Assembly: GCA_945861855.1 (NCBI GenBank)
Contig: CAMAWG010000003.1
Location: forward strand, 1 to 64,000
Reading direction: 5' to 3'
DNA from: Rhodoplanes serenus
GTDB taxonomy: Bacteria; Pseudomonadota; Alphaproteobacteria; Rhizobiales; Xanthobacteraceae
DNA length: 64,000 nucleotides
Shown here: in pieces, positions 43,243-51,922 of the stretch
How the letters are laid out: the number at the start of each line of letters is the position of its first letter
Position numbering within the stretch: the first letter of the stretch is position 1
The notes under the pieces: generated by a model
Seen by the model: the letters and a program-made list of their open reading frames with translations, nothing else
Databases searched by the model: none
Told to the model about the DNA's origin: nothing
Position numbers and translations under genes: made by a program

Positions 43243-44581
43243 TGGTCAGCCCCTCAAGCCGCAAGGTCGGGGCGTTGGTGCCGTAGCGGAACCGCAGATC
43301 GTTCGCCGGAGTTACGGTGCGGAACATGTCGAGCAGATGGCCCGCGATCGTCACCTCGCTCACCGGATAGGTGCGCTGGCCCTTCTCGATCCAGAATCCG
43401 GATGCGCCGCGGCTGTAGTCACCGGTCACCATGTTGGCGCCCGAGCCGATCAGGTCGGTGATGTAGAAACCCTCTTCGATGTCCTCGATCAGCTCTTCGG
43501 GGCGGAGCGTGCCCGGCTCCAGATGCAGGTTGGTCGGCCCGGGCGACGGCGTCGAGGACGCGCTGCGGCCGGCGTGGCCGGTGGTGACCAGCCCCAGCTC
43601 GCGGGCGGTGGCGCTGTCGAGCAGCCAGGTCTTGAGCACGCCGTTCTCTATCAGCGCCATGCGCTTGCCCGCCACGCCCTCGGCGTCGAACGGCCGCGAG
43701 CGCAAGCCGCGATGGCGCAGCGGATCGTCGATGATGTTGATGGCCGAGCCGAAAATCCGCTCGCCGAGCTTGTCCTTGAGGAAGCTCGTCTTGCGCGCGA
43801 CGGACGCGCCGTTGATCGCGCTGACGAGATGGCCGACGATCGAGCCCGCCACCGACCAGTCGAACACCACCGGCACCTTCTTGGTCGAGACCTTGCGCGG
43901 GTTGAGCTTGGCCACCGCCTTCTCGCCGGCGTGGCGGCCGATCTTCTCCGGCGCGTCGAGATCGGACGCATGCAGCGCCGAGCTGTAGTCGTAGTCGGTC
44001 TCCATCGCGGTGCCTTCGCCCGCGATCGCCTGCATCGATACGCTGTGGCGCGAGCCGAGATAGGCGCCGGAGAAGCCGTGGCTGGTCAGGAGCACCATGC
44101 CTCCGATCCCGGCGGAGGCGGACGCGCCGCCCGATTTGCTCACGCCGCGAACAGCACGCCCAGCGTCTTCTGCGCGCCGTGCAATGGCCTCAAGCGCGGA
44201 AACATCGGGCAGCTCGCGGTCGAACAAGTCGAGTTCGGGAAAGCGTTTCGCCAGCAGCGCCGGGTCGGCGAGGCCGGCATACTTGTCCTCGGGCGCCACG
44301 CGCGCCATCGCCACCGCGCGCTCGGCCAGCGCGGTGATGCCGTCGCCGCTCATGTCGTTCGTCGAAACAACGGCTTGTTTGCGCCCGATCAGCACGCGAA
44401 GGCCCATGTCATCGCCTTCGGAGCGTTCGGATTCCTCCACCGCGCCGTCGCGCACCTCGACCGACTGCGACACCGAGCGCATCGCCACGGCGTCGGCGGA
44501 ATCGGCGCCGGCCGCGCGTGCGGCCTTGATGAGCCGCTCGGCAAGCGCAATCAGGGGGGATTGGTCGAACAGGGAATCCAT
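43229..44581 (-). CDS. pmbA: TldE/PmbA-type metallopeptidase regulator subunit
   Basis: PmbA (TldE) forms a heterodimer with TldD that processes small peptides such as microcin B17 precursors and the antitoxin CcdA. The 450 residues contain DSADAVAMRSVSQSVEVRDGAVEESERSEGDDMGLRVLIG, SHGFSGAYLGSRHSVSMQAIAGEG and the end block YPVSEVTIAGHLLDMFRTVTPANDL, all typical of TldE. It heads the lipid A cluster and is followed by cysQ with a short overlap. No tldD is visible in the window. Confidence 0.92.
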   Translation of the reverse strand: MDSLFDQSPLIALAERLIKAARAAGADSADAVAMRSVSQSVEVRDGAVEESERSEGDDMGLRVLIGRKQAVVSTNDMSGDGITALAERAVAMARVAPEDKYAGLADPALLAKRFPELDLFDRELPDVSALEAIARRAEDAGRAVRGVSKSGGASASAGIGGMVLLTSHGFSGAYLGSRHSVSMQAIAGEGTAMETDYDYSSALHASDLDAPEKIGRHAGEKAVAKLNPRKVSTKKVPVVFDWSVAGSIVGHLVSAINGASVARKTSFLKDKLGERIFGSAINIIDDPLRHRGLRSRPFDAEGVAGKRMALIENGVLKTWLLDSATARELGLVTTGHAGRSASSTPSPGPTNLHLEPGTLRPEELIEDIEEGFYITDLIGSGANMVTGDYSRGASGFWIEKGQRTYPVSEVTIAGHLLDMFRTVTPANDLRFRYGTNAPTLRLEGLTIAGV

Positions 44582-44818
44582 CGGGGCTTTCTGGTTTAGG
44601 AGGGGGATCGCGCTCTGACAAGCATCAGATAGTGGGCAAACAGCCTGGATTCGAGGGCGTTACGGAAATTTGCACCATCCCCGGCAACGCCCCGTCAATC
44701 ATGCGCCTCGAACAACGGCCGATTAACCAGGCCTCTTAAGCCGATTCCGACGGCGTTGCGGCATGCTCGCGGCATGACTGGGCAGATAAGCCCGGCTGGG
44801 AAGCTTCGAGGCGTCAAC

Positions 44819-45388
44819 ATGACCGGAGTCATGTCTCCGGGGTCGGGCCGCGCGTTGCGGCTCGACCCCCATCACCTGCCCGTGCGCTACGCGGCGCGCG
44901 ATAATGGCGCCGACGGACAGGTTCGCGACATCGAACTCGACCGCGACCGCGTCGTGCTCAGGCGTGAGGTGCATGGTATTCCGATGCGTATCGGCGTGAA
45001 CATGGCCGAATTCGCCGGTGTTACGATGCGCTCACTGCCGCCCGACGGCGAGGAACCGGCCGCGGTCGCCATCATGCTCGAACACCGCGACACTGGCCTC
45101 ACCGTGCCGCTGTTCGTCGCCGCCGAAGGCGACGACGCCATGGCGCAATGGAAATCCTGGAGCCGCGTGCTCGGCGTTCCCCTGCTGGTGGACGACGGCG
45201 ACGGAAGCTTGCGCGAGCCGTTCCGCCGGATCGGCCGCCTCGGCGTCAGCACCCCTGCCCCGCGGCGGCGGCGGCGCGCGGCCATCAAATGGCGGCGGCC
45301 CTCGATCCTGATGCGGCGCAAGCCCGGACGTCCGTCCGCCACGCCGACCGTCCACCGCGGCGAGCGCGAGATCATCGCGCGGAGCTAG
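44819..45388 (+). CDS. DUF6101 family protein
   Basis: The 189-residue protein from the ATG at 44819 (GAGG about 8 bp upstream) reads GRALRLDPHHLPVRYAARDNGADGQVRDIELDRDRVVLRREV...VALLVDDGDGSLREPFRRIGRLGV...RRRRRAAIKWRRPSILMRRKPGRP. The opening GRALRLDP and the basic tail ending RPSILMRRKPG match DUF6101 as I remember it, a Bradyrhizobium/Rhizobiales family of unknown function with a C-terminal Arg-rich region. The track start at 44756 adds about 20 residues but has no ribosome-binding site. The function is unknown. Confidence 0.82.
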   Translation: MTGVMSPGSGRALRLDPHHLPVRYAARDNGADGQVRDIELDRDRVVLRREVHGIPMRIGVNMAEFAGVTMRSLPPDGEEPAAVAIMLEHRDTGLTVPLFVAAEGDDAMAQWKSWSRVLGVPLLVDDGDGSLREPFRRIGRLGVSTPAPRRRRRAAIKWRRPSILMRRKPGRPSATPTVHRGEREIIARS

Positions 45389-45458
45389 GCGTGGCTATTC
45401 GAACGTTGACCTCCGGCAATTGCGCGATGCGCATCTGGGGCGCGGTGGCCGCCGGAGG

Positions 45459-46439
45459 CTAGATTCTGAAAATCCGCCTCGCGTTGTCGCCAGCAACTTT
45501 GCTTGCCCGATCGCCCGGCAATCCGCGTACCAGAGCCAGGCAGCCCTTCATGTCGCCGACGTTGTGCGGAAAGTCCGTGCCGTAGAGAACATTGTCCGCA
45601 CCGGCCACAGCGACGCACATCTCCAATGCGCGCGGCTCATAGATGACGGTGTCATAGAAAATCCGGCGCAGATAAGCGCTGGGCGGCTCCTTGATGGCGG
45701 AGCGGCAGGCGGGGATGGTCTCGTAGCAGCGGTCGAGCCGCCCGCTGAGATAGGGAAGCGTGCCGCCGCCGTGCGGCGCGATCAGCTTGGCGTTGGGGTA
45801 GCGGTCGAGGAAGCCCGACAGAATCAGCCGCGCGAAGGCGAGCGTGGTGTCGACCATGAAACCGATCGGCGTCGCCAGGCTGAATTCGTCGAGCCGCATC
45901 GCCGCGCCGCCCGGCGGAATGGTCGGATGGACGAACACCGGCAGACCCAGGCGGTCGATTTCCGACCAGACCGGTTCGAACAGCGGGTCGGTCAGGTCGC
46001 GTCCGCGGATGTTCGCAAGCGTCGCCACCCCGAGCGCGCCGTCGGCGCGGGCGCGTGCGAATTCGGCCAGGGCGTCATCCGGATATTCCCACGGCAGCGA
46101 CGCGATCCAGCGAATGCGGTCGGGATACTGCCGCTGGCTCGCGGCATAAGCGGCATTGCCGATCCGCGCCGCCTTGATGCTGGTTTCGCGCGCGCCCCAG
46201 AACACGTTGGGGCCGGTCAGCGACAGCACGGCCATGTCGACGCCCGCCTCGTCCATCGCGCGCAAACGCAGGTCGTAGTCGAACATCTCGGGCATCAGCG
46301 TCACGAACGGCGCGCCGGCGAGATGGATCGCCATCTGTCCCGCCCGCGTCGGCTTCAACTCGTAGTCGCCGCCGTCCTGCTGCAGCAGGTCGAGCCACTC
46401 GCGAGGGATCATATGCGTGTGGATGTCGATGACGGTCAT
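45459..46439 (-). CDS. Amidohydrolase family protein (ACMSD-like decarboxylase/hydrolase)
   Basis: The TIM-barrel metal hydrolase has the N-terminal metal motif DIHTHMIP (residues 5-12), PVFVHPTIPPGG with a metal His, NAKLIAPHGGGTLPYL with the second metal His, and GTDFPHNVGD with the catalytic Asp. The order and wording match the aminocarboxymuconate-semialdehyde decarboxylase (ACMSD) subfamily, which contains decarboxylases of aromatic acids and hydrolases of amide-like bonds. It has 326 residues. It stands alone, so the substrate cannot be narrowed. It borders the lower-GC efflux region on its upstream side. Confidence 0.9.
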   Translation of the reverse strand: MTVIDIHTHMIPREWLDLLQQDGGDYELKPTRAGQMAIHLAGAPFVTLMPEMFDYDLRLRAMDEAGVDMAVLSLTGPNVFWGARETSIKAARIGNAAYAASQRQYPDRIRWIASLPWEYPDDALAEFARARADGALGVATLANIRGRDLTDPLFEPVWSEIDRLGLPVFVHPTIPPGGAAMRLDEFSLATPIGFMVDTTLAFARLILSGFLDRYPNAKLIAPHGGGTLPYLSGRLDRCYETIPACRSAIKEPPSAYLRRIFYDTVIYEPRALEMCVAVAGADNVLYGTDFPHNVGDMKGCLALVRGLPGDRASKVAGDNARRIFRI

Positions 46440-46593
46440 GTGGTTTGGCGGCAGTATATTACGATGCGTATCCGCAACATGTCTGCTTGTTAAGATAAAG
46501 CGGAAATGTTTCGCTCACACTGAGTTCTACCGGTTTTGACTCAACGCGGACATCGGCCGCCGGGCAATCGCGGCCTGCGTCCGTCCTCAATTC

Positions 46594-49500
46594 TCAGCTC
46601 TGAGCAAGGGCAGGAAGGCTATCTGGTATCGTCCGCTGCGGTGCCGAATTTGGCTTGATCCGAAACCACGCAACGTACAGGGCTGGCAAGAATACGAGAG
46701 TCAGCAGCGTCGCGACCACCAGGCCGCCCATCACCGCATAGGCCATCGGCCCCCAGAACACGGTGGGGGCGATTGGAATCATGCCCAAGATAGCGGCTGC
46801 AGCGGTCAGCAGGATTGGGCGCAGCCTGTGCTCCGTGGCCACGATCACTGCGTCCCATGGGTGCTGGCCCGCAGCAATTTCGGTATCGATCTGGTCGATC
46901 AGGATCACCGAATTGCGGATGACCATGCCGATCAACGAGACGACGCCGAGGATCGCAACGAATCCCATAGGTGCGCGCGAGATAAGCAGCGCGGCGGCAA
47001 CACCGATGAGAGCCAGCGGTGCGGTGGCAAGCACAAGGAACAGCCGCTGAAAGCTCTGCAGTTGCACCATAAGGATCGTAATCATGATGAGGATCATGAG
47101 TGGAAAGACCGCGAAAATGCTGGCCTCAGCCTTGGCGCTCTCTTCAACCGTGCCGCCTGCAACCACGTCATAACCCGCCGGCAGGTTCGATTTGAATGCT
47201 GCAACGTCGGAGGAGAGCGCTTTGACAACGGTCGCTGCCTCCAGGCCCGGCGCCGTATCGGCTTGCACCGTGATTGTTGGCAAACGATGCCGGCGCCAAA
47301 CCAGCGGAGATTCGGTCGCGTAAGAGAGCTTAGCGACCTGCTCAAGGGGCACCGAGCGCCCGCCAGGCACGTTGATCATCAGGCTGCGCAGAGTCTCTAG
47401 CTTGGCGCGCTCTTCCGGAATAGCGCGGGCGACGATATCGATCAGGTAGATATCATCGCGGACCTGGGTGACCGTTGTGCCCGATAACACAGCGTTGATG
47501 GTCTGACTCAATGCTTGCGAACTGATACCGAGCGCCCGAGCCCGGTCCTGGTCCACCTCGACGCGGACCACCTTGGACGGCTCGTTCCAGTCGAAGTTGA
47601 TGTTCCGCGCATTCGGAGTGTTGCGCAGTAGTGAGGCGAAGTTCTGCGCGATCTCGCGGACTTTCATGGGATCGGGACCGCTGATGCGGAACTTAAGCGG
47701 CCAGCCGACCGGAGGTCCAAGCTCCAACGGACTGACGCGCGGCTGCACCTGATCGAATTCCGGCCCCTGCAATGCGGCGAGGATGCGCTTGTGCACGGCT
47801 GGGCGAACTTTGAAGCCCTTCGTGACAATGACGCCTTGCGAGAAGAAGTCGTTCGCCAGCTGTTGGTCGAGCGGCAGGTAGAATCGGATTGCGCCGCTTC
47901 CGACATAAAACGACCAGTGTTCGATGTCGGGATCGGTCTTCAGAATCCTCTCGAGATCATCAACCACCTTGCGCGTTGCATTGATCGAAGATCCTTGCGG
48001 AAGCGTCAGGTCGACAAGCAGCTCAGGACGGTCGGAGCTCGGGAAGAACTGCTGCTGCACGAATTGCATGCCCGCGAGAGCGGCGACGAACATCCCCACA
48101 GTGGCACCGATCACCCAGCACTTGAGATGCAACACGCGATCGAGGAGAGCATGGAAGGCGCGGCCGAAGCGCGACGGCTCATGGCCGTGGTCCTTCATTT
48201 TGTCTGGCAAAATGAAGACGCCTATCAGCGGCGTAAACAACACGGCCACGAACCAGGAGGCAATCAACGCGATTCCGACGACGGCGAACAGCGTGAAGGT
48301 ATACTCGCCGGCGCTACTCGCCGCAAAGCCCACGGGGACGAAACCTGCAATGGTGACGAGCGTTCCGGTCAGCATCGGGAAGGCGGTGGCGGAATAGGCG
48401 AACGACGCGGCGCTCACCTTATCGGAGCCCTCCTCGAGTTTTTTGATCATCATCTCCACCGCAATCATCGCGTCGTCGACCAGAAGGCCTAGTCCGATGA
48501 TGAGCGCGCCGAGCGAGATACGCTGCAGGCTCACTCCGGCAAGATTCATGACGACGAAGGTGATCGCAAGAACCAGCGGAATCGAAATCGCGACGACGAT
48601 GCCGGGGCGCCAACCGAGTGCTAAGAAGCTCACGGCCAAAACGATGGCGATGGCTTCGATCAAGACCTTAATGAACTCGCCTACCGCATCTTGGACGACC
48701 TTTGGCTGGTTGGCGACCAGATGGGTCTCGATTCCCGCAGGCAGGTCGGCCGTCACCTTGGTGAGGCGCTTTTTAACGTGCTCCCCGAAAGCAAGGACGT
48801 CGCCGTTCTTGCGCATCGACATAGCCAGGCCGACGGCGTCGCGACCATTGTAGCGGAACATCGGCTGCTGTGGGTCAGCGTAGCCCCGTTGCACCTTGGC
48901 AATGTCGCTCAGCCGAAAGAAACGGCCGTTGAAACGGAAATTGATGGCTTTCAGGCTCTCTTCGGACGTGAACTGACCCGAGACGCGAATCGCGATCTTC
49001 TCTTCAGCTGAATCCACTGTCCCACTCGGCTGGATCGCGTTCTGCGCCTGCAATGTCTGGATCAACTCGGAAATGTCGAGCCCCATGGCGGCGAGCTGTT
49101 GAGTGGAGAACTCCAGATAGACTTTTTCGTCCTGGGTGCCGAGAAGGTCGATCTTCGCAACGTCGGGAACGCTGAGCAGCTCGGCTCGCACGCGCTCGGC
49201 GTGATCACGCAGCTCTCGGTGGGAGAAGCCATCCGAAGTCAGCGCGAAGATCAGGGCAAAGGTATCGCCGAACTCATCGTTGAAGAAGGGACCTTGCACG
49301 CCTTGCGGCAAGGTCTGTTTGATGTCGCCGACCTTCTTACGCACCTGATACCAGAGATCGGGCACGTCCGAGGCACGGGTGGAGTCCTTTAGATACACGA
49401 ACACCACAGACTCGCCTGGCTTGGTGTAACTCTTTTGATAATCGATGTTCGGCAGCTCCTCGAGCTTCTTCTCGATCCGATCCGTGACTTGCTGCATCGT

Positions 49501-49683
49501 CTCCAGTGTCGTGGCGCCGGGCCATAGCGTCTTCACCACCATTGTCTTGATGGTGAAGGGCGGGTCTTCATCACGCCCGAGCCGGCGGTATTCGAAAATG
49601 CCAGCGAGCGTCACGACCAGCATCAGGTAGACGACAAAGCTCTTATGCTCAAGCGCCCAGCGGGAGAGGTTAAAGGTCGTCAT
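46594..49683 (-). CDS. RND-family efflux pump inner-membrane transporter
   Basis: The 1029-residue protein has the AcrB-like layout of twelve TM segments and two large periplasmic loops. It starts with the N-terminal helix (SFVVYLMLVVTLAGIFEYRRLGRDEDP), and the proton-relay Asp pair lies in GLGLLVDDAMIAVEMMIKKL of TM4. The second half repeats the pattern (MVIRNSVILIDQIDTEIAAG near TM10). Loops contain DEDPPFTIKTMVV, which resembles pumps of the multidrug/solvent class rather than heavy-metal CzcA types. The stop overlaps nothing; its start is coupled to the adaptor gene by ATGA. The cluster has an unusual base composition for the window. The outer-membrane channel is not encoded nearby. Confidence 0.95.
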   Translation of the reverse strand: MTTFNLSRWALEHKSFVVYLMLVVTLAGIFEYRRLGRDEDPPFTIKTMVVKTLWPGATTLETMQQVTDRIEKKLEELPNIDYQKSYTKPGESVVFVYLKDSTRASDVPDLWYQVRKKVGDIKQTLPQGVQGPFFNDEFGDTFALIFALTSDGFSHRELRDHAERVRAELLSVPDVAKIDLLGTQDEKVYLEFSTQQLAAMGLDISELIQTLQAQNAIQPSGTVDSAEEKIAIRVSGQFTSEESLKAINFRFNGRFFRLSDIAKVQRGYADPQQPMFRYNGRDAVGLAMSMRKNGDVLAFGEHVKKRLTKVTADLPAGIETHLVANQPKVVQDAVGEFIKVLIEAIAIVLAVSFLALGWRPGIVVAISIPLVLAITFVVMNLAGVSLQRISLGALIIGLGLLVDDAMIAVEMMIKKLEEGSDKVSAASFAYSATAFPMLTGTLVTIAGFVPVGFAASSAGEYTFTLFAVVGIALIASWFVAVLFTPLIGVFILPDKMKDHGHEPSRFGRAFHALLDRVLHLKCWVIGATVGMFVAALAGMQFVQQQFFPSSDRPELLVDLTLPQGSSINATRKVVDDLERILKTDPDIEHWSFYVGSGAIRFYLPLDQQLANDFFSQGVIVTKGFKVRPAVHKRILAALQGPEFDQVQPRVSPLELGPPVGWPLKFRISGPDPMKVREIAQNFASLLRNTPNARNINFDWNEPSKVVRVEVDQDRARALGISSQALSQTINAVLSGTTVTQVRDDIYLIDIVARAIPEERAKLETLRSLMINVPGGRSVPLEQVAKLSYATESPLVWRRHRLPTITVQADTAPGLEAATVVKALSSDVAAFKSNLPAGYDVVAGGTVEESAKAEASIFAVFPLMILIMITILMVQLQSFQRLFLVLATAPLALIGVAAALLISRAPMGFVAILGVVSLIGMVIRNSVILIDQIDTEIAAGQHPWDAVIVATEHRLRPILLTAAAAILGMIPIAPTVFWGPMAYAVMGGLVVATLLTLVFLPALYVAWFRIKPNSAPQRTIPDSLPALAQS

Positions 49684-50765
49684 TTGCGGTTACTCCCGGC
49701 CAGGTTTACTGCGGCGAGCCTGACCTTCTGACCGACGGTGAGGGTGTTCACGCCCGCGGTGACGACGATGTCACCTTTGGCAAGACCGCTGGCGACCACG
49801 ACAGTATTTGCCTCATAGCGCGCGACCGTGATCGACCTCAGAGCGAGACTGCTCGATGGCTGATCCAGTACCCAGACGGCCGGCGACCCGGCCTTTTCAA
49901 ACAGAGCGGCGAGCGGCAGTGCGACCGCGAGAGCGGTCTGCCCTTTCAGGCGGCCACCGATACTCATGCCGAAGCGAAGCTGCGGCGGCGGGTTCTTCAG
50001 CGTGACTTTCACTGCGTAAGTGCGCGTCACTGGATCGGCGACTGGAGAGACCTCCCGCACCATGCCCTCCACCGTTAGCTCCGGATTGGACAACGGCCAA
50101 ACCAGAACGTCGATTTGCGTCGTACCGATTTCGGTTAAGGCCGTTTCGGCGATGTTGAACACGCCGTCCTTGTCGTCCGGTCGCGCCAGCTTCACCGCCA
50201 ATTGGCCGGGATTCACGTTCTGGCCTGCTTCCGCGCCGACGGCAGTAATCACACCGTCGAAATCGGCCCTGAGCGTGGTGTAATTGAGCTGGTCGCGAGT
50301 GAGATCGAGATTGGCCTTGGCAGCCTTGAGCCGTGCCTCGGCGGCCTGCAGGTTGTGCAGCGCGCCGTCGTAGGTCGCCTTTGGCGTCCAGCCGTCCTTC
50401 AGGAGCTTGGCTTGGCGCGCCTCCGTTCCCTGTGCGTTGACGAGCGCCGCCTCGGCGGAGCTGACATCCGCCTCCGCCGAGCGCAGGCGGTTCTGATAAT
50501 CCTGGGTGTCGAGCGTCGCCAGCGTGTCGCCTTGTTCGACCCAAGTTCCGACATCGACGAGCCGGGAAAGCACCTTGCCGGCGACGCGGAACGACAGATC
50601 GCTCTCATATCGCGGCTTGACCTCGCCGATCGCGTGGCGGTCTTCGCCGATGGGTTTGGGATTGACAACGAGCGTACGGACCAACCGGTTTTCCACCGGC
50701 ACGTCCTCGGGCTTGCAGCCGGCAAGCACCAGCAGAAGCGTGAAAAGAAGGATGCAGGGCCGCAT
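49680..50765 (-). CDS. RND efflux periplasmic adaptor (membrane fusion) lipoprotein
   Basis: The ATG at 50765 starts a lipoprotein with lipobox LLLVLAGC (Cys at about residue 17), the usual anchor of MexA/AcrA-like adaptors. The rest has the lipoyl/hairpin arrangement: VGTWVEQGDTLATLDTQDYQNRLRSAEADVSSAEAALVNAQG, then TTLRADFDGVITAVGAEAGQNVNPGQLAVKLA, and a beta-barrel part ending VVTAGVNTLTVGQKVRLA. It has 361 residues and overlaps the pump gene by 4 bp, so both form one unit. It bridges the inner-membrane pump and an outer-membrane channel supplied from elsewhere. Confidence 0.95.
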   Translation of the reverse strand: MRPCILLFTLLLVLAGCKPEDVPVENRLVRTLVVNPKPIGEDRHAIGEVKPRYESDLSFRVAGKVLSRLVDVGTWVEQGDTLATLDTQDYQNRLRSAEADVSSAEAALVNAQGTEARQAKLLKDGWTPKATYDGALHNLQAAEARLKAAKANLDLTRDQLNYTTLRADFDGVITAVGAEAGQNVNPGQLAVKLARPDDKDGVFNIAETALTEIGTTQIDVLVWPLSNPELTVEGMVREVSPVADPVTRTYAVKVTLKNPPPQLRFGMSIGGRLKGQTALAVALPLAALFEKAGSPAVWVLDQPSSSLALRSITVARYEANTVVVASGLAKGDIVVTAGVNTLTVGQKVRLAAVNLAGSNRK

Positions 50766-50937
50766 GTTTCGGGCTCCCAAAATCAGAGGTTGTCTTTGGC
50801 TACTTGTTGGTGGCCGATCGCGTCAGTTGCAAAAGTTTGGCCATTCGGCGATTTTGCCGGCGGCGCTCGACCGCAGGACGGACCTGCGATCGAGCAACCG
50901 AGGTTGGTGCGGCCAAATCGACCTAGCGGCGCGGCCA

Positions 50938-51243
50938 CTATGCTGCGAGCGCTTCCTTCGTCAGCGTCCAGGCTTGGCTGAGCTTCTTCGAACGCATGTC
51001 GAAGTCCGCTTGAGCGTCGGCAATGCGCCTTTCGATGCGTGCCTTGGCCTGGCCGGTCGCGGCCTTCGCCTGATCCTGCAGCGCCTTAATCCGCGTCTCG
51101 GCTTCAGCCTTCGCCTGGTCCAGCCTTACCTTGGCCTGCTCCTGTACCGCCTTGATCTGCTTTTTCACGCGCTCGATGTCTTGCTGGATGGCCGCGCGAT
51201 TCTCGGAGGCCGCCTGCTTGAGATCGTCGCTGAGCGCTTTCAT
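50938..51243 (-). CDS. Small coiled-coil protein
   Basis: From the ATG at 51243 the 101-residue product is one long charged helix: MKALSDDLKQAASENRAAIQQDIERVKKQIKAVQEQAKVRLDQAKAEAETRIKALQDQAKAATGQAKARIERRIADAQADFDMR. Heptad-like spacing of hydrophobic residues and repeated QAKA suggest a coiled coil. There is no signal peptide. The ATG overlaps the stop of the DUF1269 gene (ATGA), so it is cotranslated with it. The 157-bp gap before the adaptor gene contains no other gene. No known family was recognised. Confidence 0.72.
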   Translation of the reverse strand: MKALSDDLKQAASENRAAIQQDIERVKKQIKAVQEQAKVRLDQAKAEAETRIKALQDQAKAATGQAKARIERRIADAQADFDMRSKKLSQAWTLTKEALAA

Positions 51244-51737
51244 ATTCGCTTCAAGGGCCTCCCTTTCGCGCACATCTGGTCTGCGACCACTTCGCCGCGC
51301 AGCCGCCTGAACACGATCGCGTTGAGCCGCTGCAGCCGGGAATCGACCGGTGTCGTCCAGGTCTCGTCGATTTCCGCGAGAACGGCGAATTTGCCGGCCG
51401 TGAGGGTCTTGGAAACGTCATCAAGGAACGTCACATCGACCCCGCTCTTGCTCACGTCGAAGAACAGGCCCGCCAAGCCGCCGACCGAGGCGCCGACGGC
51501 TACTCCGACGGGACCGCCGAAGATTCCGATCAAGCTGCCCGTGAGTAATCCGACCGCTGTGCCGACCGGCCCGGAGTCGGCCGCCTGTTTGACTTCGATC
51601 TTTCCGCTTTTCTCCTTGGCGATCACCGCCGCCGAATAGAGGCTGATGTCGCCGTCGTGGTGCAGACCCTTCAGGGCGCTCAGCCCCTCGTATGCCGCAT
51701 CCTCACGGTCAAAAACTGCAACAAGCATCTTGTTCAT
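51240..51737 (-). CDS. DUF1269 family protein with glycine-zipper segment
   Basis: The 165-residue protein starts MNKMLVAVFDREDAAYEGLSALKGLHHDGDISLYSAAVIAKEKSG, the DUF1269 opening, and has a glycine-rich hydrophobic zipper (GTAVGLLTGSLIGIFGGPVGVAVGASVGGLAGLFFD) that could insert into or oligomerise at the membrane. It ends in a normal alpha/beta part (FLDDVSKTLTAGKFAVLAEIDE). DUF1269 proteins are membrane-associated and of unknown role, sometimes near stress or acid-response genes. It is the first gene of the operon divergent from tetR. Confidence 0.85.
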   Translation of the reverse strand: MNKMLVAVFDREDAAYEGLSALKGLHHDGDISLYSAAVIAKEKSGKIEVKQAADSGPVGTAVGLLTGSLIGIFGGPVGVAVGASVGGLAGLFFDVSKSGVDVTFLDDVSKTLTAGKFAVLAEIDETWTTPVDSRLQRLNAIVFRRLRGEVVADQMCAKGRPLKRI

Positions 51738-51787
51738 GGGTAGTACTCCTTCTGTTGGTTCGACTGTTTGATTGACTTGCTTGCGTC

Positions 51788-51882
51788 ATGTTGACGATGG
51801 CAACTTTATATCCGGCGGTAGTTGTCAATGTCTACATTTTCTAACAAATAGCTGATATGCAGAATGTTGACATCGACAACTT
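51788..51882. promoter_or_regulatory. Cluster of three related operator-like sites between tetR and the DUF1269/RND operon
   Basis: Three imperfect palindromes of one pattern lie in the 185-bp divergent region. Site A is ATGTTGACGATGGCAACTT (51788-51806), site C is ATGTTGACATCGACAACTT (51864-51882), and site B is the opposite-strand copy at 51820-51837. A and C agree at 15 of 19 bases, and the reverse complement of B agrees with C at 16 of 18. Their position fits repression of both promoters by the TetR protein encoded next door; this is inference. Confidence 0.7.
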
Positions 51883-51922
51883 GATTTGTTAAATGTAGGC
51901 AAATTCAGCGGGTTATCGAGCA

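Noticed and set aside
42716-44599. 627-residue plus-strand ORF
   Set aside because: Antisense to cysQ and pmbA, both of which have complete signatures.
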